From Methylotenera sp. (GTDB lineage Bacteria; Pseudomonadota; Gammaproteobacteria; Burkholderiales; Methylophilaceae): 62,246 nt of DNA. The stretch spans positions 1-62,246 of the forward strand of contig JAQTXW010000004.1 in NCBI GenBank assembly GCA_028688575.1, given 5' to 3'. Below, one piece after another: positions 55,588-62,246 of the stretch. Position numbers and translations under genes: made by a program. The notes under the pieces were generated by a model. The model worked only from the letters and a program-made list of their open reading frames with translations, ran no database searches and was not told where the DNA came from. Positions within the stretch are counted from its first letter, which is position 1. Each line of letters starts with the position of its first letter.

Positions 55588-56946
55588 ATGTCTCAAAGTG
55601 TTAAAACGATACTGGCTGTGGATGATGAGCCCAATATGCTGCGCTTGCTCGAAATTAGCCTGCGCCAGGCGGGATATCAGCCATTAACCGCAAGAGATGG
55701 ACGCGAGGCCATAGAAATTATTCGCACCGAGCATGTGGATTGTGTGGTGAGTGACCTGCATATGCCGCGCATGGATGGCTTGCAGTTGTTAAAAGAAGTG
55801 CGTCTGACTAGCGCAGAATTGCCCGTGATTATCGTCACTGCGCAAGGTGAAATAAAATCTGCCATAGAAGCAATGAAAAGCGGCGCCTCGGATTACATTT
55901 TACGCCCGTTTGACTTGGAAGAATTAGAGCTGGCCATCGAGCGCGCATTGTCATTTTCACGGTTACAGGTAGAGAATCAGTTCTTTCGCGAAGAAAAAGC
56001 CGTTGATGCTGGCATGATAGGCCATAGCGATGCCATGCAAAAACTCTTTGCCGCGATTTCGCAAGTGGCGCCAGAAAAAGCCACCGTGCTGGTCGCTGGC
56101 GAAACCGGCACAGGTAAGGAGCTGGTTGCGCGCGCCATTCATGCGGGATCAAACCGTAAACAGGGGCTATTTGTTGCAGTGAATTGTGCGGCGATACCGC
56201 ATGAGATGCTTGAATCTGAATTGTTTGGTCATGAAAAAGGCGCGTTTACTGGCGCGATTAAAGAGCGTGTAGGCAAGTTTGAGCTGGCGGATGGTGGCAC
56301 ACTGTTTTTGGATGAGGTCACAGAAATGCCCGTGCAGCTACAGGCTAAACTACTGCGCGCGTTGCAGGAGAATGTCATTGAACGGGTGGGTGGCAATCGT
56401 CCGATAGCCGTGGATATTCGAGTGATTGCCGCAACTAATCGCAACCCGAGCGAGGCCATTAAAGAGGGCAAATTACGTGAAGACCTTTACTATCGTTTAA
56501 ATGTATTTCGTATAGATTTACCCGCATTAAAAGCACGTAAATCTGATATTGTGCTGTTAGCCAAGCATTTTTTGGCAAAGCGCCATGTAGAAATTTCGGA
56601 TGCTGCCGTTAATCTATTGGAACAGTATGATTGGCCAGGGAATGTGCGTGAGCTGGAGAACGTATTGGAACGTGCGGCAATCATCAGTGGCAATCAGTGC
56701 GTCATGCCTCAGCATCTGCCAACAGAAATGACATCAAGTGCGGCTTTTCCAGGAATGACTGATGCTATTACGGAGGCTGCAGGCGAAGCTAAATGGTCAC
56801 TACCCGCAGCAGTGGAGGCATTGGAGCGAGATTTTATTGCGCGAGCACTAGAAAAAACGCAAGGGAATAAAAGTAAAGCAGCCAAGCTGCTGGAGATTAG
56901 TGAGCGCTCGCTATGGTACAAATTAAGTCAATATAAATTGACATAA
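55588..56946 (+). CDS. NtrC-family sigma-54 response regulator
   Basis: A 452-aa transcription activator. The receiver domain has VDDEP and phospho-Asp56 (VVSDLHMPRMDG). The AAA+ domain has Walker A GETGTGKE, the sigma-54-contact loop GAFTGA and LFLDEVTEM. The C-terminal Fis-type helix-turn-helix is in KSKAAKLLEISERSLWYKL. It should activate sigma-54 promoters for targets of the partner kinase. I found no well-spaced -24/-12 site upstream of the adjacent porin or receptor genes. Confidence 0.95.
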   Translation: MSQSVKTILAVDDEPNMLRLLEISLRQAGYQPLTARDGREAIEIIRTEHVDCVVSDLHMPRMDGLQLLKEVRLTSAELPVIIVTAQGEIKSAIEAMKSGASDYILRPFDLEELELAIERALSFSRLQVENQFFREEKAVDAGMIGHSDAMQKLFAAISQVAPEKATVLVAGETGTGKELVARAIHAGSNRKQGLFVAVNCAAIPHEMLESELFGHEKGAFTGAIKERVGKFELADGGTLFLDEVTEMPVQLQAKLLRALQENVIERVGGNRPIAVDIRVIAATNRNPSEAIKEGKLREDLYYRLNVFRIDLPALKARKSDIVLLAKHFLAKRHVEISDAAVNLLEQYDWPGNVRELENVLERAAIISGNQCVMPQHLPTEMTSSAAFPGMTDAITEAAGEAKWSLPAAVEALERDFIARALEKTQGNKSKAAKLLEISERSLWYKLSQYKLT

Positions 56947-57214
56947 CGCAATGCCTTAGAGGCAATATTTACGATAATATCATGTTGTAAAATGCTTAAG
57001 GCTAAGCTTTGCGGCGCTTGTGTCAAGTGTACAAAACGCGCATGAGGTACAGAGTTAAGTATGCAAGTGGGTTGTCAGTGAAGTATAAGTTGGCTGATTT
57101 TCACAAAAATACGTTTAAAATCGACTGATGAGCCCGTTTGAAGAAACCTGGCACGTGTTAATCATTGCTCTATACAATAGCTAAACAGTGTTAAAGTAAC
57201 CTAATTTTTCATAG
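56947..57214. other. Intergenic region before the TonB-dependent receptor
   Basis: 268 AT-rich bases with a possible TACAAT -10 at 57173-57178. I see no Fur box, riboswitch or terminator. A TGGCAC/TTGC pair near 57149 has the wrong spacing for sigma-54. Confidence 0.4.
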
Positions 57215-59209
57215 GTGTTGATGTTGCGTTTAACCCATTTTTTTTCAGTGCTTTTTCTCGCTACCAGCACATCACAGGCTTGGGCAGACGAATCATCATT
57301 GGTGTTAGAAAGTGGCATTTCTGATCTACCCTTAACTCAAATTCCCTTTGAAGAACTGGTCAAAATGGATGTGCAAAGCGCATCTAAAATTGCCAGCCAA
57401 ATAAGTGCTGCGCCTTCGGCTGTCAGCATCATCACCGCCGATGATATTAAAGCTTATGGCTACCATACGCTTGCTGAAATTCTGGAAGGCATGCGCGGCC
57501 TTTACATTACCAATGACCGCGCTTATTCATTTTTAGGTGGCCGTGGATTTGGGCGGCCAGGTGATTTTACTGGGCGCATTATGCTGTTGCTGGATGGCAC
57601 GCAAATCAATAACAACATTTATAGCAGTGGCAATCTTGAATATGTAGGGATTATTGACCCTTCCCTGATTGAGCGGGTGGAGTATGTGTCAGGGCCAGGC
57701 TCTGCCATCTATGGCAACAATGCTTTTTTCGGCATCATTAATATCATCACCAAGCAGGGACATGACATCAATGGCTTGCAACTAGTGGGGGAAGTAGCAA
57801 GTTATGGCGGTCGCGATGCCAAAATCAATTACGGCAAGCGCTTTGAAAATGGAGCAAAAGTGCTTTTGTCTGCTTCAGGTTTTAACAGTGACGGCCAAAA
57901 TTTAACACTCAGCCAGGACGCATCAGGTAATTTGGGACGTGCGCTAAATTTGGATGAACAGCAGAGTCGGCATCTATTCGGCAAATTAGAGTGGGAAAGC
58001 TGGCTGGCAGAGATAGCTTATTCCACTCGAAAAAAAGATATCCCGACAGCACCTTATGGGGCTGATTTTAATGCACCCTATAATTATGAAGACACCATGT
58101 TTTCCGCTAGCCTGAAGCATGACCGCTGGATAAGCCCCGCATTACAAATGTCTTTACATGGGTACTATGGGCGCTTCGAGTATCAAGGTCTTGCAACGTT
58201 CTCTTCCACCGCTTACAAAGAGCGTTCTGTTGGGCAGTGGTTGGGTATCAATGCGCAGTTTGTAGGTAACTGGTTTAAGAATCAGCGCATCTTATTTGGC
58301 TCAGAAGTCAGATATGATTTTGATCAAAGGATTAAAACTTCTGCGCTTGATTTTAATACGCATGAATCTACACTGGGATTGTATGCGCAGGATGAAATTA
58401 AGCTTAGCCCGCAATGGCTGATCAATCTGGGTGCGCGTTTTGATATCAACCAGAATGAGTTCAATAACAATGTACAGCGGCTTAGTCCACGTTTAGCGTT
58501 GATTTACAAGCCAGTTGATGCGACGAATATTAAATTATCCTGGAGCCAGGCTTACCGTCGCCCCAATCCTTTCGAGAAGCATTACACCGATAACTTAACG
58601 CTATTCTCTAATGCCGACTTGAAACCGGAGCGGGTTCGGGCAACCGAGCTTGTAATGGAACATAATCTGAATAAAGACACTAGGCTGTTAGGTGCGCTGT
58701 ATCATTACCAAACAGAGGATGTGATTTTCCAGAAGCAGCTGGATGCGAGTGCTGGAACCAGTCAATTTAATAATGTGAGAGGAGGAAAAACAAACGGTGC
58801 TGAATTAGAGCTCGAAAAACATTGGGATAATGACATGCGCTTGCGCACAAGCGTTGCGATTCAGAGCGCGCAGGATGGGGATGGGCACTGGCAGGTGAAT
58901 TCACCGCGCCGTATCGGTAAGCTTAATTTTTCAGTGCCATTTTTTAATGGTGCGTGGCGTGCGGCCTATGAAATGCAGGCCTATAGTGAGCGTAAAACTG
59001 AGCATGGCACCGTGCTTGGCGGGTTTAGTCTGGCTAATTTAACGCTTTCGGCAGACAAGCTACTACCCCACATGAATGTAGCGGTAGGTATACGCAATGT
59101 ATTTGACCGTGATTACGCGCACGTGGCCCCCAGCAGTAATGACAAGCAAATTTTAATCCCGCAAGATGGCCGTAGCTATTGGCTACGCATGACTTACGAA
59201 TTCAAATGA
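57215..59209 (+). CDS. TonB-dependent outer-membrane receptor
   Basis: A 664-aa outer-membrane receptor with a signal peptide (~1-24), a plug domain starting near residue 45 (ASQISAAPSAVSIITADDI, GRGFGRPGDFTGRIMLLLDG, YVSGPGSAIYGNNAFFGIINI) and a beta-barrel ending with LRMTYEFK (terminal Phe region). No TonB-box sequence is obvious. Active uptake would use a TonB such as the one at 2703. The transported ligand is unknown. Its stop overlaps the YfiR-like gene by 4 bases. Confidence 0.93.
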   Translation: MLMLRLTHFFSVLFLATSTSQAWADESSLVLESGISDLPLTQIPFEELVKMDVQSASKIASQISAAPSAVSIITADDIKAYGYHTLAEILEGMRGLYITNDRAYSFLGGRGFGRPGDFTGRIMLLLDGTQINNNIYSSGNLEYVGIIDPSLIERVEYVSGPGSAIYGNNAFFGIINIITKQGHDINGLQLVGEVASYGGRDAKINYGKRFENGAKVLLSASGFNSDGQNLTLSQDASGNLGRALNLDEQQSRHLFGKLEWESWLAEIAYSTRKKDIPTAPYGADFNAPYNYEDTMFSASLKHDRWISPALQMSLHGYYGRFEYQGLATFSSTAYKERSVGQWLGINAQFVGNWFKNQRILFGSEVRYDFDQRIKTSALDFNTHESTLGLYAQDEIKLSPQWLINLGARFDINQNEFNNNVQRLSPRLALIYKPVDATNIKLSWSQAYRRPNPFEKHYTDNLTLFSNADLKPERVRATELVMEHNLNKDTRLLGALYHYQTEDVIFQKQLDASAGTSQFNNVRGGKTNGAELELEKHWDNDMRLRTSVAIQSAQDGDGHWQVNSPRRIGKLNFSVPFFNGAWRAAYEMQAYSERKTEHGTVLGGFSLANLTLSADKLLPHMNVAVGIRNVFDRDYAHVAPSSNDKQILIPQDGRSYWLRMTYEFK

Positions 59210-59742
59210 AACGCGGCCAACTACTGCAACTATTATTATTGTCAACGCTGCTGTGCGGTTTTGCCCGCTTTGCATTTGCGGGAGGGGCTGCTTCGCCAGT
59301 CCCTGAATACGACATGAAAGCAGCGTACTTATATAATTTTGCTGTACTTACCACTTGGCCAAAACCTGAGCAAGCCAGCATAAAAATGTGCGTGTTGGGT
59401 CGTGACAACTTTAGAGGTCAGTTAGAGCAACTTACCCAAAAAACAAAATCGGGTTTGCAGTTTAGTCTGAATTACCTGGCTGACTTAAATGCTGTAGCAA
59501 GCTGCCAATTACTCTTTATTGACAAATCAGAAAGCATAGATGCCACTTTATTGACTAGTCAGCTTGAGGGGCTTTCTGTATTGACGGTGACTGATAATCC
59601 AGCGTTATTTGATGCAGGGGTCATGCTCGGTTTGTTTTTGGACAACAAGCGTTTGGTGTTTGACGTCAATCACGAACAGGCAAAAAAAGCTGGGTTGACA
59701 ATGAGCTCAAAATTATTGCGTGTTGCGCGCAAGGTGTTTTAG
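59206..59742 (+). CDS. YfiR family periplasmic regulator (DUF4154)
   Basis: A 178-aa exported protein (signal peptide ~1-24). Begins EYDMKAAYLYNFAVLTTWPK, diagnostic of YfiR, which in Pseudomonas binds and silences the diguanylate cyclase YfiN in the periplasm. The conserved cysteine pattern is present in KMCVLGRDNF and ASCQLLFID. The frame opens at 59179, but the ATGA overlap at 59206 (MKRGQLLQ) is the likely start. Lies between a TonB receptor and a c-di-GMP enzyme, so it may link receptor state to signalling. Confidence 0.92.
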   Translation: MKRGQLLQLLLLSTLLCGFARFAFAGGAASPVPEYDMKAAYLYNFAVLTTWPKPEQASIKMCVLGRDNFRGQLEQLTQKTKSGLQFSLNYLADLNAVASCQLLFIDKSESIDATLLTSQLEGLSVLTVTDNPALFDAGVMLGLFLDNKRLVFDVNHEQAKKAGLTMSSKLLRVARKVF

Positions 59743-59748
59743 GTTGCG

Positions 59749-62246
59749 ATGACAAATCAAAAAACTATCAGAGGTGAAATCAGGTATTTAGCCATGGCTT
59801 CGGTGATTGTGGCGTTGGGCATTACTTTTCTGATGGGTGTGGTTTATAAAATCATCACAGAGCGCGAAGAAGCACAGTCTGAACTGAAAGTATTAGCACA
59901 AATTACCGCAATTAATAGCCAACCCGCACTTTTGTTTAAAGATAAGCTGGCTGCTGAGGAAATACTTGCCGCCCTTTCCCCCAATTCAGATATTGTCAGC
60001 GCGGAAATCACGACAGCGAGTGGTGAAGTACTCGCAAGAAAAAAGATGGATCAAGGTATCAGTGCTGAAGGAGGGCAACTGACGACTTATGTCAGTCAGT
60101 TATTAAGGCGTTTACTTGCTGAAGGTGGTTGCGAAATGGTGGAGCATACCGTAACGCTTAACGGTGAGGTGCTGGGCAAAGTCGCCATTGAATCGGTGAT
60201 GCTGGCTGTCTGGCTGGAGATTATCGCAGCCATTATCGCTTCAATCGTAGCAACGGGTTTGGCCGTCATTTTGAGCCTGTTGTTGATTCGCAACATGCTG
60301 GACGATATTTTAAAGCCGATTGCTCATTTGAGTGAGAGTGCGTCCAAATTGGCAAAATCCAAACAATATTCCCAGCGTGTACCCCGTTTGGCCGATGATG
60401 AGTTAGGTGAGTTAACGGACCAATTTAACCAGATGCTTAACGAGGTTGAAAGACGTGATAAAGACTTGCTTGCGCAGAATAGCGCCCTGGAAAATGAAGT
60501 TAAGAATAGAACGCAAGTCATTACGCAGTCTATGGAAGAAATGCGTTCTCTCATGGACTCTATGGCAGAGGGCGCTTATGGGGTGGATGCTGATGGCAAC
60601 TGTAAATTTGTGAATGCGGCGTTTTTAAGGATACTGGGTTACACCAGTGCAGAGGAAATACTCGGTAAAAACGTACATGCATTAATTCACCATTCACATG
60701 CTCAGGATAAGCGCTATCCAATGGCTGATTGCAAAATCATGACCACTTGCATGCAAAACAAGCCTCTGCACGCCACGGACGAAGTGTTCTGGCGTAAAGA
60801 CAACACCCCTGTACCTGTTGAGTATTGGTCACAGCCTATGCTGGTAGATGGCGTGGTGAAAGGCGTAACCACCACCTTTGTGGATATCAGTGAGCGTAAG
60901 CAGTCTGAAGCGGAACTTAAGGTCGCGGCCACCGCATTTGAAGCACAGGAAAGCATGATGGTGATGGATGCAGGCCGTATAATTTTGCGTGTAAATAAAG
61001 CGTTTACCGAGATTACGGGCTACGCAGCAGATGAGGTGATTGGCAAATCTGGCAGCCTGTTTAGATCAGGCCGCGAGGATGAAAATTATTATCAGCAAAT
61101 GTGGAGCGCGATTGACCAGCAGGGTTTTTGGCAAGGAGAAGTATGGAACAGGCGCAAAAATGGCACGATTTACCCAGGCAAGATTTCGATTAGTGCTGTT
61201 AAGAACCAGCAGGGCGATATTACACATTATGTCAGCACGCTCACAGACATTACCAAAACTAAGGCAGCTGAGCAGGAAATCAGAAACCTTGCTTTTTTTG
61301 ACTCGCTCACAGGATTGCCTAATCGCAGACTCTTGCTGGACAGATTAAGTCAGGCGCTCACTTTCAGCGCACGTAGTGGGCGCGAAGGCGCATTGTTATT
61401 TATTGATTTAGACCACTTTAAAACACTGAACGATACCATGGGGCATGCCGTTGGCGATATGCTATTACAGCAGATTGCGGCCAGGCTCTCTGCCTCAGTA
61501 CGTGAGGGCGATACAGTGGCGCGTTTAGGCGGTGATGAATTTGTGGTGATGCTGGAAGATTTAAGTGAGCATGCGGTTGAGGCCGCCGCACAAACAGAGG
61601 CCATAGGCGAAAAAATATTGCAAGCGCTGGCACAGCCTTATCAGCTAGAGGCGCATGAGCATCACAGCACGGCGAGCATAGGTGCCACCCTATTTAATGA
61701 CCACGAAGCCGACATTGATGAATTGCTCAAACAGGCCGACATTGCCATGTATCAGGCCAAAAAAGCAGGGCGCAACACGCTGCGCTTTTTTGACCCAGAA
61801 ATGCAGGCCAGCATCAACACCCGTGCAGCACTCGAAGCAGAACTGCGCAAAGCCCTCGAGCGCCAGCAATTCAAGCTCCACTACCAACTGCAAGTTGATG
61901 CCGCAGGCCAGCCTGTTGGTGCTGAAGCCCTCATTCGTTGGCAACACCCAAGCCAAGGCCTTGTCTCCCCTTACCACTTTATCCCACTGGCTGAGGAAAC
62001 GGGACTTATCATCCCCATTGGAGAATGGGTACTTAACACCGCCTGCCAGCAACTCCACGCTTGGCAGCAGCGCACCGGCACCCAGCACCTCACGCTTTCA
62101 ATCAACGTCAGCGCTAAGCAATTCCGCCAGCCTGACTTTGTGCAAGTCATACAGCAAGCGGTCAGCCAACACCAGATTAACCCCGCCTACCTTAAACTTG
62201 AACTCACCGAAAGCATGCTGCTAGAACACATGGCGCAAACCATCGC
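59749..62246 (+). CDS. Membrane PAS-PAS-GGDEF-EAL cyclic-di-GMP protein (partial, runs off the end)
   Basis: Open from ATG 59749 to the window edge (832 codons so far). Order: TM1 (~12-35), a periplasmic CHASE8-like domain, TM2 (~150-180), HAMP (~180-235), PAS 1 (~265-385), PAS 2 (~395-510), GGDEF (~520-690) and the start of EAL. The GGDEF loop is intact (residues 594-598) and is preceded by an inhibitory RxxD five residues earlier (585-588). The EAL loop is intact in AEALIRW (726-728). It can thus potentially make and break c-di-GMP. YfiN-like N-terminus fits control by the YfiR protein 6 bases upstream. Confidence 0.93.
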   Translation, partial: MTNQKTIRGEIRYLAMASVIVALGITFLMGVVYKIITEREEAQSELKVLAQITAINSQPALLFKDKLAAEEILAALSPNSDIVSAEITTASGEVLARKKMDQGISAEGGQLTTYVSQLLRRLLAEGGCEMVEHTVTLNGEVLGKVAIESVMLAVWLEIIAAIIASIVATGLAVILSLLLIRNMLDDILKPIAHLSESASKLAKSKQYSQRVPRLADDELGELTDQFNQMLNEVERRDKDLLAQNSALENEVKNRTQVITQSMEEMRSLMDSMAEGAYGVDADGNCKFVNAAFLRILGYTSAEEILGKNVHALIHHSHAQDKRYPMADCKIMTTCMQNKPLHATDEVFWRKDNTPVPVEYWSQPMLVDGVVKGVTTTFVDISERKQSEAELKVAATAFEAQESMMVMDAGRIILRVNKAFTEITGYAADEVIGKSGSLFRSGREDENYYQQMWSAIDQQGFWQGEVWNRRKNGTIYPGKISISAVKNQQGDITHYVSTLTDITKTKAAEQEIRNLAFFDSLTGLPNRRLLLDRLSQALTFSARSGREGALLFIDLDHFKTLNDTMGHAVGDMLLQQIAARLSASVREGDTVARLGGDEFVVMLEDLSEHAVEAAAQTEAIGEKILQALAQPYQLEAHEHHSTASIGATLFNDHEADIDELLKQADIAMYQAKKAGRNTLRFFDPEMQASINTRAALEAELRKALERQQFKLHYQLQVDAAGQPVGAEALIRWQHPSQGLVSPYHFIPLAEETGLIIPIGEWVLNTACQQLHAWQQRTGTQHLTLSINVSAKQFRQPDFVQVIQQAVSQHQINPAYLKLELTESMLLEHMAQTI

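Noticed and set aside
57149-57168. Possible sigma-54 promoter upstream of the TonB receptor
   Set aside because: TGGCAC and TTGC are present but separated by 10 bases instead of 5.

Overview
The window reads as a chromosomal segment of an obligate methylotroph of the Methylophilaceae (Betaproteobacteria, Methylotenera-like). The clues are an orphan pqqA peptide gene (precursor of the PQQ cofactor of methanol dehydrogenases), a homologue of formaldehyde-activating enzyme (Fae), a quinoprotein-type MBL lipoprotein, and betaproteobacterial gene content (TorF porin-glnK-amtB, comM-ubiK, mpl, yqjDEK, apaG) at moderate GC. The genus is inferred from gene content, not from a search.

Layout. 35-8928: housekeeping genes (ettA with a displaced remnant of a second ettA 3' end, HIT protein, ferredoxin, TonB-like protein, mpl, metH). 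9047-10784: a two-gene restriction-modification system inserted between metH and comM. 10788-15404: comM, ubiK, then a nitrogen operon (TorF-type porin, glnK, amtB) behind a near-perfect sigma-54 promoter. 15454-26567: a cell-envelope stretch: a cysteine-free ArsR regulator with a 10-bp dyad at its own start, a bifunctional Aas-like acyltransferase/acyl-ACP synthetase, then a tightly packed run of DUF2339, DUF3999, an LtaS-like phosphoglycerol transferase and a probable glycosidase-WaaP kinase fusion. 26728-31616: pqqA, a miniature transposable element, and the thiS-thiG-apaG-mltA run, followed by a dienelactone hydrolase and cytochrome b561. 31725-42414: MBL lipoprotein, DoxX, GNAT, the Fae homologue, yqjDEK, mutY, a tiny lipoprotein, AsmA, UppP, YidB and a pseudouridine synthase. 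42641-44686: thiC under a TPP riboswitch.

45196-49044 carries a four-gene set (thermostable-hemolysin family protein, AMP-ligase, heme-oxygenase-like diiron protein, SDR) that looks like a small biosynthetic pathway for an acyl-derived metabolite. A second copy of the miniature element has inserted exactly at the stop codon of its first gene. 49396-52151: a PAP2 phosphatase and a second LtaS-like enzyme. 52153-62246: a sensory and uptake block: porin plus small phosphate-binding-like protein, divergent from a histidine kinase and NtrC-type regulator, followed by a TonB-dependent receptor, a YfiR-like periplasmic repressor and a large PAS-GGDEF-EAL membrane protein that runs off the window end.

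The most striking direct observations are the two copies of a ~175-bp nested palindrome with terminal inverted repeats and perfect 5-bp target duplications (26916-27090 and 48202-48374). The best candidate for an undescribed biochemical system is the four-gene cluster at 45196-49044; the envelope cluster at 18082-26567 is second.
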